Source: Thauera butanivorans NBRC 103042 (GTDB lineage Bacteria > Pseudomonadota > Gammaproteobacteria > Burkholderiales > Rhodocyclaceae). From it: a DNA stretch of 41,090 nt. How positions within the stretch are numbered: the stretch's first letter is position 1; each line of letters begins with the position of its first letter. Shown here piece by piece: positions 7,164 through 15,719 of this stretch. The notes beneath the pieces are model-generated. The model searched no databases, was not told where the DNA came from, and saw only the letters and a program-made list of their open reading frames with translations. Location of the stretch: NCBI RefSeq assembly GCF_001591165.1, contig NZ_BCUG01000054.1, positions 1 to 41,090 on the forward strand. The letters run 5' to 3'. The translations under genes were made by a program, and so were the position numbers.

Positions 7164-8450
7164 TTATCCGATCATCCCCGCGCCGACGGTGTTGTTGGTG
7201 CTTTCGTCGATGATGATGAAGGCGCCGGTGGCGCGGTTGTCCGCATAGCGGTCGGCGACGATGGGCTGGGCGAGCTTGAGCGTGACGCGGGCGATGTCGT
7301 TCATCGCCAGGCCGGTGGCGGCTTCCCGCTCCAGCGTGTTCACGTCCAGGCGGTAGTCGATCCTGGCGAGCTTGGCCTTCACTTCGCGCGTGGTGTGGCG
7401 CACGAGGTAGGTGCGTGCCGGCGACAGCGGGGCTTCGGCCAGCCAGCAGATGGTGGCGTCGATCTGCTTGACCGGCTCGGGCGCTTCGGCGGACTTGACG
7501 ATGAGGTCGCCGCGCGAGATGTCGATCTCGTCTTCCAGTAGCAGCGCCACCGACTGTTCGTGGATCGCGCGTTCCAGCGGCACGCCGCCGATCTCGATCC
7601 GCCTGACCTTGCTGGTGGCGCCCGAGGGCAGCACCGTGACGGCGTCGCCGACGGCGATTTCGCCCGATTCCACCCGGCCCATGAAGCCGCGGTAGTCGTG
7701 CAACTCGGGGTTGGCCGAATCCTGCGGGCGGCAGACGAACTGCACCGGGAAGCGGAAGTCCTCGGCCTGCTCGGTGTGGGCGGCGGGGGCGTTCTCGAGG
7801 ATGTCGAGCAGGGTGGGGCCGTCGTACCAGCCCAGGCGCTCGCCGCGGTCGACGATCATGTCGCCGGCCAGTGCCGAGATCGGGATGAAGCGCACGTCCT
7901 CGATGCCGAGCTTGTCGGCGAAGGCGAGGTAGTCGGCCTTGATGCGCTCGAACACCGCCTGGTCGTAGTCGACCAGATCCATCTTGTTGACCGCGACCAG
8001 CAGGTGCGGGATGCCGACCAGGCTGGCGAGGTAGGAGTGGCGGCGGGTCTGGGTCAGCACGCCCTTGCGCGCATCGACCAGGATGATGGCCAGGTTGGCG
8101 GTGGAGGCCGCGGTGACCATGTTGCGGGTGTACTGCTCGTGGCCGGGGGCGTCGGCGATGATGTACTTGCGCCGGCCGGTGGAGAAGTAGCGGTAGGCGA
8201 CGTCGATGGTGATGCCTTGCTCGCGCTCGGCCTGCAGGCCGTCGGTGAGCAGCGACAGGTCGACCGCGCTCATGCCGCGCTTGGCCGAGGTCTTCTCGAT
8301 GGCGTTGAGGGTGTCGGCGAGGATGGTCTTGCTGTCGAACAGCAAGCGGCCGATCAGGGTGCTCTTGCCGTCGTCGACGCTGCCGCAGGTCAGGAAGCGC
8401 AGCAGGCCGTTGTCGATCTCGGGCAGTTGTTCGGGTGCGGACATGGTCAT
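7164..8450 (-). CDS. cysN: Sulfate adenylyltransferase subunit 1 (GTPase)
   Basis: CysN is the GTP-hydrolysing subunit of ATP sulfurylase: with CysD it makes adenosine 5'-phosphosulfate (APS) from ATP and sulfate. The 428-residue protein has the translation-factor-type GTPase fold. The P-loop is GSVDDGKS (residues 23-30), with DAPGHEQYTRNM in switch II and NKMDLVD for guanine recognition, followed by beta-barrel domains. There is no C-terminal APS kinase (CysC) domain, which fits the APS-reductase route of the neighbouring cysH. It is the last gene of the minus-strand cys operon, 147 bases after cysD. AAGGA stands just before the ATG; a second ATG two codons in is an alternative. Confidence 0.95.
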   Translation of the reverse strand: MTMSAPEQLPEIDNGLLRFLTCGSVDDGKSTLIGRLLFDSKTILADTLNAIEKTSAKRGMSAVDLSLLTDGLQAEREQGITIDVAYRYFSTGRRKYIIADAPGHEQYTRNMVTAASTANLAIILVDARKGVLTQTRRHSYLASLVGIPHLLVAVNKMDLVDYDQAVFERIKADYLAFADKLGIEDVRFIPISALAGDMIVDRGERLGWYDGPTLLDILENAPAAHTEQAEDFRFPVQFVCRPQDSANPELHDYRGFMGRVESGEIAVGDAVTVLPSGATSKVRRIEIGGVPLERAIHEQSVALLLEDEIDISRGDLIVKSAEAPEPVKQIDATICWLAEAPLSPARTYLVRHTTREVKAKLARIDYRLDVNTLEREAATGLAMNDIARVTLKLAQPIVADRYADNRATGAFIIIDESTNNTVGAGMIG

Positions 8451-8484
8451 GATTCCTTCAAGCTTTCTTCAAGATTTGGTCGCA

Positions 8485-8508
8485 GTCGTGGTCGTGGTCG
8501 TGGTCGTG
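8485..8508. repeat. Hexanucleotide tandem repeat (GTCGTG)x4
   Basis: Four perfect head-to-tail copies of GTCGTG stand in the untranslated cysD-cysN spacer. Such a short tandem repeat can gain or lose units by slippage, and a change would alter the spacer length within the operon messenger. Confidence 0.8.
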
Positions 8509-8534
8509 AGTCGAGTGCCTGCGAATCGCCGATG

Positions 8535-8570
8535 GCTGCGTAGGATGGGTAGAGCGCAGCGAAACCCATC
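8535..8570. repeat. Interleaved palindromic (REP-like) extragenic element
   Basis: Two inverted repeats are interleaved: GCTGCG (8535-8540) with CGCAGC (8555-8560), and GATGGGT (8544-8550) with ACCCATC (8564-8570). The order A-B-A'-B' gives a pseudoknot-type topology. The core, TAGGATGGGTAGAGCGCAGC and the following GAAACCCATC, resembles a short extragenic repeat that I recall from many proteobacterial genomes; only one copy was noticed in this window. Confidence 0.55.
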
Positions 8571-8597
8571 GTTCGTTCTCAAGAACACCTCAAAAAC

Positions 8598-9512
8598 TCA
8601 GAAATACCCTTCCTTCTTGCGCTGCTCCATCGAGGCTTCGGAAGTCTGGTCGTCCATCCGCGTTGCGCCGCGCTCGGTGATCGTCGTCGTCGCCGTCTCG
8701 GCCAGGATCTTCTCCACCGTGTCGGCATCGGATTCGACCGGTGCCGTGCAGGTGATGTCGCCGACGGTGCGGAAGCGCACCTGGACGTCTTCGACCTTGT
8801 CGCCCGGCTTGGCCGGCGTCAGCTCCGTCACCGGCTGCAGCAGGCCGTTCTTGCGCACCACCGGGCGGACGTGGGCGAAATAGATCGACGGCAGCTCCAG
8901 CTGCTCGCGCTGGATGTACTGCCACACGTCCAGTTCCGTCCAGTTGCTGATCGGGAAGGCACGGATGTTCTCGCCCTTGTGGCTGCGGGCGTTGTACAGG
9001 TTCCACAGCTCCGGGCGTTGGTTCTTCGGGTCCCACTGGCCGAACTCGTCGCGGAAGCTCATGATCCGCTCCTTGGCGCGCGCCTTCTCCTCGTCGCGGC
9101 GGGCGCCGCCGATGCAGGCGTCGAAACCGAATTCCTCGATCGCTTCCAGCAGCGTCACCGACTGGTGCTTGTTGCGCGACTCGTCGGCATGCTTCAGCAC
9201 CACGGTGCCGCGCGCCATCGAATCCTCCACCGAGCGCACGATCAGGCGCTCGCCCAGCTCGGCGGCGCGCTTGTCGCGGAAATCGGTCACTTCCTTGTAG
9301 TTGTGGCCGGTGTCGATGTGCATCAGCGGGAAGGGGAAACGGCCCGGGCGGAAGGCCTTCTCGGCCAGGCGCAGCAGGCAGATCGAATCCTTGCCGCCGG
9401 AGAACAGCAGCACCGGGTTCGAGCACTGGCCGGCGACTTCGCGCAGGATATGGATGGCTTCGGCTTCGAGCCAGTCGAGATGGGAAAGCGTCTGTTTGGT
9501 CAGCGTCGACAT
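8598..9512 (-). CDS. cysD: Sulfate adenylyltransferase subunit 2
   Basis: CysD is the catalytic adenylyl-transferring subunit of ATP sulfurylase. The 304-residue protein is a PP-loop ATPase with SGGKDS at residues 38-43. It also has the CysD-typical stretches HIDTGHNYKEVTDFRD, IGGARRDEEKARAKER and FPISNWTELDVWQYI, and the usual C-terminus EQRKKEGYF. The start at 9512 matches the family N-terminus (MSTLTKQTLSHLDWLEAEAI); the frame stays open further upstream only because it runs antisense-like through cysH. Upstream spacing to cysH is 59 bases, and downstream the 147-base spacer to cysN carries two repeat elements. Confidence 0.95.
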   Translation of the reverse strand: MSTLTKQTLSHLDWLEAEAIHILREVAGQCSNPVLLFSGGKDSICLLRLAEKAFRPGRFPFPLMHIDTGHNYKEVTDFRDKRAAELGERLIVRSVEDSMARGTVVLKHADESRNKHQSVTLLEAIEEFGFDACIGGARRDEEKARAKERIMSFRDEFGQWDPKNQRPELWNLYNARSHKGENIRAFPISNWTELDVWQYIQREQLELPSIYFAHVRPVVRKNGLLQPVTELTPAKPGDKVEDVQVRFRTVGDITCTAPVESDADTVEKILAETATTTITERGATRMDDQTSEASMEQRKKEGYF

Positions 9513-9571
9513 GATGTGATTACCGTTGCGAATGCGTGTTCGGGGCCCGTGAGAGCGTGGGGAAGCAAGCT

Positions 9572-10342
9572 TCAGCCCTTCTTGGCGTGAAGCCCGCACT
9601 CCTTGGTTGCGGGGTCTTCCCACCACCAGCGTCCGGCGCGGACGTCTTCGCCCAGCGCGATGGCGCGCGTACAGGGGGCACAGCCGATGCTGGGGTAGAA
9701 CTGGTCGTGCAGCGCGTTGTAGGGTACCTCGTTGATACGGATGTAGGCCCACACCTCGGTCTCGCTCCAGTCCGACAGCGGGTTGAGCTTTTCGAGGCCG
9801 TTGCCCTGGTCGAGCTCGCGCAAGGGCAGGCCGCTGCGGGTCACCGACTGGGCGGCGCGCAGGCCGGTGATCCAGGCTTTCTTGCCGGCCAGGGCGCGGC
9901 GCAGGGGTTCCATCTTGCGCACGCCGCAACAGGCCTTGCGCAGCTCGATCGAATCGTAGAAGGCATTGATGCCGTGGCTGCGGACGAAATTCTCCACCGA
10001 CGCGGAGTCGGGGAAGAAGACTTTCAGCCTGGTGCCGTAGCGTTGCTCGACCTCGCCCATCAGCGCATAGGTCTCGGCCGGCAGGCGGCCGGTGTCGAGC
10101 GAGAAGATTTCGATCGGCAGCGCGTTCGACAGGATCAGGTCGGTCAGCACCATGTCCTCGGCGCCGAAGCTGTTGGCGAAAGTGAGTTCGCCGGCCGTGC
10201 CGAATTCCGCCGCCGCCTCGCGCAGCAGGGCGAGGGCGGCGGCGGCCTTGGCGCCGGCCGTGGCGCGCAGGGCGTCGGTCAGTTCGGGGCGCGTGGCCGG
10301 GTTGCCGGCGGGCGGGCGCAGCGGGGAGACACTGGCGTTCAT
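9572..10342 (-). CDS. cysH: APS reductase, [4Fe-4S] assimilatory type
   Basis: The 256-residue enzyme reduces APS to sulfite and AMP in the cytoplasm. It has the iron-sulfur cysteines that separate APS reductases from the PAPS-specific enterobacterial CysH: the pair Cys138-Cys139 (KACCGVRK) and Cys221/Cys224 (GCAPC). The C-terminal catalytic Cys249 is in ECGLH, and there is a PP-loop-like SFGAEDMV near residue 58. Because APS is used directly, neither APS kinase nor PAP phosphatase is needed in this cluster. Its ATG shares one base with the TGA of the DUF934 gene before it, indicating translational coupling. Confidence 0.94.
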   Translation of the reverse strand: MNASVSPLRPPAGNPATRPELTDALRATAGAKAAAALALLREAAAEFGTAGELTFANSFGAEDMVLTDLILSNALPIEIFSLDTGRLPAETYALMGEVEQRYGTRLKVFFPDSASVENFVRSHGINAFYDSIELRKACCGVRKMEPLRRALAGKKAWITGLRAAQSVTRSGLPLRELDQGNGLEKLNPLSDWSETEVWAYIRINEVPYNALHDQFYPSIGCAPCTRAIALGEDVRAGRWWWEDPATKECGLHAKKG

Positions 10343-10893
10343 CAGGCGGCGTCCTTCTGCAGCGGGGTGCGCGGCTGGCGGCGGAACAGCGGCTCCGGGC
10401 GGTCGACCGCGCCCTGGTAGGGGGTGGTGAAATCCTTCAGGCTGGCGAGTGCGGCTTCGAGCTGGGCAGTGGTGTATTTGCCTTCGCGCGGCTGCAGCAC
10501 GCTGAAGCCGCAGCGCAGCATGAAGAAGAACTGGTCGCGCAGCACGTCGCCGATCGCGCGCAGCTCGCCGCCATAGCCCAGGCGGGTGCGCAGCAGCGTG
10601 GCGATCGAATAGCCGCGGCCGTCGGCGAACTTGGGAAAGTCCACCGCGACCAACTGCAGCAGCGGCAGGTCGGCTTCGAGCGCGAAGGGGTCTTCGCTGC
10701 CCGCCAGCCAGACGCCGAGCACGCCGGCTTCGGCCTTCGGCAGCAGCTCGTCGCGGCGCGCCTGCCACACGGCCAGCGGCACGATGGCGCGGCCGGCCGG
10801 CAGCGCGGCGTCGGCGGCGGCCTCGCCTTCGGCCAGGCGCAGCACCTGCCAGTCGTCGGACTGGATGAGGCCGTTCTTGATGATGTCAGACAT
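10342..10893 (-). CDS. DUF934 protein, sulfite reductase partner
   Basis: The 183-residue DUF934 protein (MSDIIKNGLIQSDDWQVLRL, then FPKFADGRGYSIATLLR and GEL..IGDVLRDQFFFMLRCGF) is regularly found between cysI and cysH in proteobacteria that lack the flavoprotein CysJ. It has been proposed as a sulfite-reductase-associated or electron-supplying component, but its biochemistry is not settled. Its start overlaps the end of cysI by eight bases (ATGTCTGA), and its stop overlaps the cysH start by one, so the three genes are tightly coupled. A start 14 codons further upstream is possible but would lengthen the overlap. Confidence 0.88.
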   Translation of the reverse strand: MSDIIKNGLIQSDDWQVLRLAEGEAAADAALPAGRAIVPLAVWQARRDELLPKAEAGVLGVWLAGSEDPFALEADLPLLQLVAVDFPKFADGRGYSIATLLRTRLGYGGELRAIGDVLRDQFFFMLRCGFSVLQPREGKYTTAQLEAALASLKDFTTPYQGAVDRPEPLFRRQPRTPLQKDAA

Positions 10894-12574
10894 TGGCGGT
10901 CTCCCGGGCTTCGAGGCGCGCGGCGCGCTCGGCATAGACGCGGGTCTTGAACGAGTCGATGCCGATGCGGCGCACGGTGTCGATGAAGCGTTCGTCTTCG
11001 TGGCGGTTGTCGATGAAGTTGTTGATCAGCGAAGTGATCACGTCCGGCATTTCGGCGGCGGCGAAGGACGGGCCGATCACCTTGCCCAGCGCCGCCTGGT
11101 TGCCCTGCGAGCCGCCGATCGTCACCTGGTAGAACTCCTGGCCGTTCTTGTCGACGCCGAGGATGCCGATGTGGCCGACGTGGTGGTGGCCGCAGGCGTT
11201 CATGCAGCCGGAGATGTTGAGTTCCAGTTCGCCGAGGTCGTACAGGTAGTCGAGGTCGGTGAAGCGGTCCTGGATCGCGTTGGCGATCGGGATCGACTTG
11301 GCGTTGGCCAGCGCACAGAAGTCGCCGCCGGGGCAGGAGATGATGTCCGTCAGCAGGCCGATGTTCGGCGTCGCCAGGCCCAGTTCGCGCGCCTGCTGCC
11401 AGACCTCGAACAGGTCGGCTTCGCGCACGCTGGCGAGCAGCACGTTCTGTTCGTGGGTGTTGCGCACTTCGCCGAAGGCATGGCGGTCGGCGAGGTCGGC
11501 GATGGCGTCGAACTGCTCGGCGGTGAGGTCGCCCGGCGCCACGCCATAGGGCTTGAGCGACAGCACCACGCTGGCATAGCCCTGCACCCGGTGGGCGCGC
11601 ACGTTGCGCCGTGCCCAGGCGGCGAAAGCCTTGTTCTCCGCCAGATGGGCGCGGTAGCCGGCGTCCTGCGGCAGCGGCGCCAGCACCGGATCGTCGAAGC
11701 GGCCGGCGACGCGGTCGATCTCGGCCTGCGTCAAGGTGGACGGGCCGTCCTTGAGATGGACGAACTCGGCTTCGACCTGGCGGGCGAATTCTTCCACGCC
11801 GAGCGCCTTCACCAGGATCTTGATGCGCGCCTTGTAGGCGTTGTCGCGGCGGCCGTGCAGGTTATAGACGCGCAGGATGGCGCTGCAATAGTTGAGGATC
11901 TGCTGCCAGGGCACGAAGGCGGAGATTTCCGCGCCGATGATCGGCGTGCGGCCCAGGCCGCCGCCCACCAGCACGCGGAAGCCCAGCTCGCCAGCCTCGT
12001 TGTACACCAGGTCCAGGCCGATGTCGTGGGCCTGGACCAGCGCGCGGTCCTGCTTCGCGCCATTCACCGCGATCTTGAACTTGCGCGGCAGGAAGGCGAA
12101 TTCCGGATGGAAGGTGCTCCACTGGCGCAGGATTTCGCACCACGGGCGCGGATCGGCGATCTCGTCGGCGGCAACGCCGGCGAAGGGGTCGGAGGTGACG
12201 TTGCGGATGCAGTTGCCCGAAGTCTGGATGGCATGCATCTGCACGCTGGAGAGCAGGCCGAGGATTTCGGGCACGTCTTCCAGCTTGGGCCAGTTGAACT
12301 GGATGTTGTGGCGCGTGGTGACGTGGGCATAGCCATGGTCGTAGCGGCGGGCGATGTGGCCCAGCATGCGCAATTGCTTCGAGTTCAGGTTGCCGTAGGG
12401 CACGGCGATGCGCAGCATCGGCGCATGGCGCTGGATATAGACGCCGTTCTGCAGGCGCAGCGGGCGGAATTCGTCTTCGCTCAGTTCGCCGGCGAGGAAG
12501 CGCCGGGTTTGATCGGCGAATTGGGCGACGCGCTCATCGACGATGCGCTGGTCGTATTCGTCGTACTTGTACAT
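10886..12574 (-). CDS. cysI: Sulfite reductase, sirohaem/[4Fe-4S] hemoprotein
   Basis: The 562-residue protein reduces sulfite to sulfide with six electrons. It has the two-fold ferredoxin-like half domains of the nitrite/sulfite reductase family (HVTTRHNIQFNWPKLEDVP in the first half). The cluster-binding cysteines are CPGGDFC (about 413-419) and GCMNAC (about 454-459), followed by GHHHVGHIG. Assignment to sulfite rather than nitrite comes from the cys context. No cysJ flavoprotein gene is nearby, so electrons probably come from ferredoxin or via the DUF934 partner. It is the first of the coupled trio cysI-DUF934-cysH; TauE ends 79 bases upstream. Confidence 0.92.
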   Translation of the reverse strand: MYKYDEYDQRIVDERVAQFADQTRRFLAGELSEDEFRPLRLQNGVYIQRHAPMLRIAVPYGNLNSKQLRMLGHIARRYDHGYAHVTTRHNIQFNWPKLEDVPEILGLLSSVQMHAIQTSGNCIRNVTSDPFAGVAADEIADPRPWCEILRQWSTFHPEFAFLPRKFKIAVNGAKQDRALVQAHDIGLDLVYNEAGELGFRVLVGGGLGRTPIIGAEISAFVPWQQILNYCSAILRVYNLHGRRDNAYKARIKILVKALGVEEFARQVEAEFVHLKDGPSTLTQAEIDRVAGRFDDPVLAPLPQDAGYRAHLAENKAFAAWARRNVRAHRVQGYASVVLSLKPYGVAPGDLTAEQFDAIADLADRHAFGEVRNTHEQNVLLASVREADLFEVWQQARELGLATPNIGLLTDIISCPGGDFCALANAKSIPIANAIQDRFTDLDYLYDLGELELNISGCMNACGHHHVGHIGILGVDKNGQEFYQVTIGGSQGNQAALGKVIGPSFAAAEMPDVITSLINNFIDNRHEDERFIDTVRRIGIDSFKTRVYAERAARLEARETANV

Positions 12575-12614
12575 AGGATTCGTCTCTCTGGGGGTTCGTG
12601 TATTCGTTGCGTTG

Positions 12615-12634
12615 AGCCCGGGACAGGCCGGGCT
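12615..12634 (-). promoter_or_regulatory. Hairpin in TauE-cysI spacer
   Basis: A perfect 7-bp inverted repeat, AGCCCGG (12615-12621) and CCGGGCT (12628-12634), lies 41 bases before the cysI start. No T run follows on the minus strand, so it is not a complete terminator. It could be an attenuator, a processing site or a stabiliser; the function is unknown. Confidence 0.35.
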
Positions 12635-12653
12635 GCGTGCCAGTGGCTGGCGG

Positions 12654-13433
12654 TCAGTGGCTGATCAGCTTGGCGCCGACCAGCACCAGCATGGTGGCCA
12701 GGATCGGGCGCAGGAAGTGGTCGGGCACCTTGGTCGAAATGTGGCTGCCGAGCCAGATGCCGGGCAGCGAACCGACCAGCAGGCTGCCCAGCAGCAGCCA
12801 GTCGACGCTGCCCAGCATCCAGTGGCCGATGCCGGCGACTGCGGTCAGCGGCACCGCGTGGGCGATGTCCGAGCCGACGATGCGCAGTGCGGGCATCGTC
12901 GGGTACAGGAACAAGAGGGCGGTGACGCCGAGCGCGCCGGCGCCCACCGACGAAATCGACACCAGCACGCCCAGGATCGCGCCGGTCAGGACGGTGAGGC
13001 GCGCGGTGCGCACCGGATCGGGCTTGCCGCCGAAGCGGGCGAGGGCGAAGGCCTGGATGCGCTTGCGGAAGATCAGCGCGACGGCGGTCAGCAGCAGCGC
13101 GACGCCGAGCGCCACCTGGATCAGGCTGGCCGCGCCTTCGATGCCGCCCGGCGCGTAGCGGCCGACCAGGAACAGCGTGAGCGCCGCGGCCGGAATGCTG
13201 CCGGTGGCCAGCAGGCGGGTGATCTTCCAGTCCACCGTGCCCTTGAGGCCGTGGGCGAGCGTGCCGCCCGCCTTGGTGATGGCGGCGTACAGCAGGTCGG
13301 TGCCGACCGCGACCGACGGATGGATGCCGAACATCAGCACCAGCAGCGGCGTCATCAGCGAGCCGCCGCCGACGCCGGTCAGACCGACGATGGCGCCCAC
13401 GGCGAATCCGGCAATGGTGTACGCAAAATCCAT
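12654..13433 (-). CDS. TauE/SafE-family sulfite/sulfur-anion permease
   Basis: This 259-residue inner-membrane protein has about seven to eight hydrophobic segments. It carries the two TauE repeat signatures: AIVGLTGVGGGSLMTPLLVL near the N-terminus and ILGVLVSISSVGAGALG in the middle. Family members export sulfite, sulfoacetate or other anions. As first gene of the cys operon and divergent from cysB, it probably moves sulfite or sulfate. The start at 13433 is preferred because AAAGGA stands about 8 bases upstream; an in-frame ATG three codons earlier overlaps that motif. Confidence 0.88.
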   Translation of the reverse strand: MDFAYTIAGFAVGAIVGLTGVGGGSLMTPLLVLMFGIHPSVAVGTDLLYAAITKAGGTLAHGLKGTVDWKITRLLATGSIPAAALTLFLVGRYAPGGIEGAASLIQVALGVALLLTAVALIFRKRIQAFALARFGGKPDPVRTARLTVLTGAILGVLVSISSVGAGALGVTALLFLYPTMPALRIVGSDIAHAVPLTAVAGIGHWMLGSVDWLLLGSLLVGSLPGIWLGSHISTKVPDHFLRPILATMLVLVGAKLISH

Positions 13434-13540
13434 GAAGGGCATCCTTTGAAGTGCGCGGATCGTAGAGGTTTGGCTTAGCCATAGAAAGCGGTTTGCGGTT
13501 AGACTTTTAGAATTGAAAGTTATATGAGGCGGAGGGGACA

Positions 13541-14482
13541 ATGAATCTCCAGCAGCTTCGCTACATCCATGAAGTGGCGCGCCGTGGGCTCAACGTCACG
13601 GAAGCCGCCGATGCGCTGTTTACTTCCCAGCCGGGCGTCTCGAAGCAGATCCGGCAGTTCGAGGCCGAGCTGGGCATCGAGATTTTCGAACGCCATGGCA
13701 AGCGCCTGGTCGCCGTCACCGAGCCGGGGCGGGCAGTGCTGGCGATCGCCGAGCGGGTGCTGCGCGACCTCGACGATCTGCAGCAGGTGGGCAGCGAGTT
13801 CGCCAACGAGACGGTGGGCAGCCTGAGCATCGCCACTACCCACACCCAGGCGCGCTACGTGCTGCCGGCCGTGGTACGCGACTTCATGCGCCGCTACCCG
13901 CAGGTGAAGCTGTCGCTGCACCAGGGCAACCCGCGCCAGGTGTGCGAAATGGTGCTGGATGGTGCCGCCGACATCGGCATCGCCACCGAGGCCATCGCCG
14001 ATTACGACGACCTCGCGATGCTGCCCTGCTACCAGTGGAACCGCTGCGTGGTCGCCACGCCGCGCCACCCCATCCTGCATGAATCGCCGCTGACGCTGGA
14101 GGCGATCGCCCGCCATCCGATCATCACCTACGACGACGCCTTCACCGGCCGCAGCCTGATCAACAAGGCCTTTCTCGGGCGCGGACTGAGGCCCAACGTC
14201 GTGCTGTCGGCGATCGATTCCGACGTGATCAAGAAATACGTGGAAATGGACCTGGGCATCGGCATCCTGGCGCGGATGGCCTACGACGCCGAAGAGGACA
14301 GGCGGCTGGGCATGGTGGATGCGTCGCACCTGTTCGAGTCCAGCACGACCCGCATCGGCCTGCGCAAGCGGGCCTGGCTGCGGGCCTACGTCTTCGCCTT
14401 CATCGAGGGCTTCGCGCCGCACCTGTCGCGGCGCATCGTCGAAAGCGCGCTGATCGGCGGCGGCAGCGACCCGGGGCTCTGA
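13541..14482 (+). CDS. cysB: CysB-type LysR transcriptional regulator
   Basis: The 313-residue LysR-family activator has an N-terminal winged helix-turn-helix (MNLQQLRYIHEVARRGLN, then AADALFTSQPGVSKQIRQFE). Its co-inducer domain has the CysB-typical TTHTQARYVLP and ITYDDAFTGRS. In enterobacteria CysB with N-acetylserine activates cys genes, and sulfide or thiosulfate opposes this. It is transcribed away from the TauE-cysI operon across a 107-base AT-richer region (13434-13540) that should hold its binding sites. GGAGGGG stands just before the ATG. It ends 12 bases from the convergent asparaginase gene. Confidence 0.93.
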   Translation: MNLQQLRYIHEVARRGLNVTEAADALFTSQPGVSKQIRQFEAELGIEIFERHGKRLVAVTEPGRAVLAIAERVLRDLDDLQQVGSEFANETVGSLSIATTHTQARYVLPAVVRDFMRRYPQVKLSLHQGNPRQVCEMVLDGAADIGIATEAIADYDDLAMLPCYQWNRCVVATPRHPILHESPLTLEAIARHPIITYDDAFTGRSLINKAFLGRGLRPNVVLSAIDSDVIKKYVEMDLGIGILARMAYDAEEDRRLGMVDASHLFESSTTRIGLRKRAWLRAYVFAFIEGFAPHLSRRIVESALIGGGSDPGL

Positions 14483-14494
14483 GCGGAGAGGGCG

Positions 14495-15490
14495 TCAGAC
14501 GCGCTCGAACCAGCGCTTCAGGCGGGCGCCGCGCAGTCCGGCGCCGAGGCCGGCGATCAGGCGCACGCGCGCCTTCAGCGGATCGAGCGTGCGGCACTGC
14601 AGCCAGTTGCCCGGCCGATCGGCGCGATGTGCGGTCGCACCGGCGCCGCAGCGGCTGGCCAGCACGACCGGCACCGCAGGCGGCAAGTCTTCGGCGAGTA
14701 CCGTTTCCCAGCTTGCGGGCAGGCTGGCGTTGCCCGGCAGCGCCAGCACCAGGCCGGCACGCCCGGCGACCTGGCTGGCGCGGGCCAGCGCGCGCACCAC
14801 GGCTGCGGCCAGTGCCGGCGAACTGCCTGCGCTCGCCGTCAGCAGTTCGACCGGCGGCAGCGCCTGCACGCCGTCGGGCAGGTCGATGCGGTGATGGCGG
14901 GGGGATGGAAGGGCCTGCAACTGGGTGTCGCTGGCGTCGATGCTCAGTGCGCCGGGCGAACTGAAGGCATCGACCGCAGACGGGTGGCGCTTGGCGAGAT
15001 GGACCGCGGGCAGGATGCGGTCGCCCAGCACGGCAAGCACGCCGGCGCGGCCCGCCGCCGGGCGGCAGGCGAGCTGTACCGCTTGATAGAGGTTGAGCGG
15101 ACCGTCGGCGGACAGCGCGGTGGCCGGGCGCATCGCCGCGGTCATCACCACCGGCTTGGCGGTGGCGAGCGCGACATGGAGGAAATAAGCGGTTTCCTCC
15201 AGCGTGTCGGTGCCGTGGGTGACGACGACACCGTCGATGTCACCGTCATCGGCCAGCGCCTGCACGCGCCGCAGCAGCGGCAGCCAGTGGGCCGGGCCCA
15301 TGTCCTTGCTGTCGATGTTGAACAATTGCTCGGCGTGCAATTCGGCCAGCGCGGACAGCTGCGGCACGGCGCCGAGCAGCTCTGCTGCACCCAACTGCCC
15401 GGCGGTGTAGCCGGTGGTGTCGGTCGGCGAGGCGGCGGTGCCGGCGATGGTGCCGCCGGTGGCGACGAGGGCGATGCGGGGTCTGCGCAT
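14495..15490 (-). CDS. L-asparaginase
   Basis: The 331-residue enzyme hydrolyses L-asparagine to aspartate and ammonia. Both catalytic threonine motifs of the bacterial asparaginase family are present: VATGGTIAGT at residues about 9-18, and VVTHGTDTLEET with the second Thr, Asp and the nearby MTAAMRPATALSADGP. No signal peptide precedes the first motif at the chosen start (15490), which suggests a cytoplasmic enzyme. The frame is open further upstream, but that part has no family features. It stands alone, divergent from prsT and convergent with cysB; glutaminase side activity cannot be judged. Confidence 0.9.
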   Translation of the reverse strand: MRRPRIALVATGGTIAGTAASPTDTTGYTAGQLGAAELLGAVPQLSALAELHAEQLFNIDSKDMGPAHWLPLLRRVQALADDGDIDGVVVTHGTDTLEETAYFLHVALATAKPVVMTAAMRPATALSADGPLNLYQAVQLACRPAAGRAGVLAVLGDRILPAVHLAKRHPSAVDAFSSPGALSIDASDTQLQALPSPRHHRIDLPDGVQALPPVELLTASAGSSPALAAAVVRALARASQVAGRAGLVLALPGNASLPASWETVLAEDLPPAVPVVLASRCGAGATAHRADRPGNWLQCRTLDPLKARVRLIAGLGAGLRGARLKRWFERV

Positions 15491-15668
15491 GTTCGGGCTG
15501 CGGGCCTGGGCGGTTCCTGAATGGATGAGGGCCGGAGGCACGGAGCTTGCCAGCCTGCCCGCGATTCTACGGGATGGTGTGTTTGCCGGTGTGGCTTCGA
15601 GCGCGTGGTGAATATGCCATCGATGTCGTTTGCGTCGACAATGACGAATTCCACGGAACCCTTTCGGT

Positions 15669-15685
15669 ATACCCCCATATACTCG
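15669..15685 (+). promoter_or_regulatory. Candidate prsT promoter region with inverted repeat
   Basis: GTATA (15669-15673) and TATAC (15680-15684) form an inverted repeat, and TATACT (15680-15685) resembles a -10 element about 35 bases before the prsT start. No good -35 is seen. The remaining 229-base divergent spacer (15491-15719) shows nothing else clear. Confidence 0.3.
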
Positions 15686-15719
15686 CTCCACTCTCCCGAA
15701 ACCGGACGACCCCTTGCCC

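Noticed and set aside
7164-8450. cysN as a CysN-CysC fusion or as elongation factor Tu
   Set aside because: Length of 428 with no C-terminal kinase P-loop excludes the fusion; cysD neighbour and CysN-specific sequence exclude EF-Tu.
10631-12664. A 677-codon plus-strand frame opposite cysI and the DUF934 gene
   Set aside because: Runs antisense through three coupled genes with conserved motifs; composition not protein-like.
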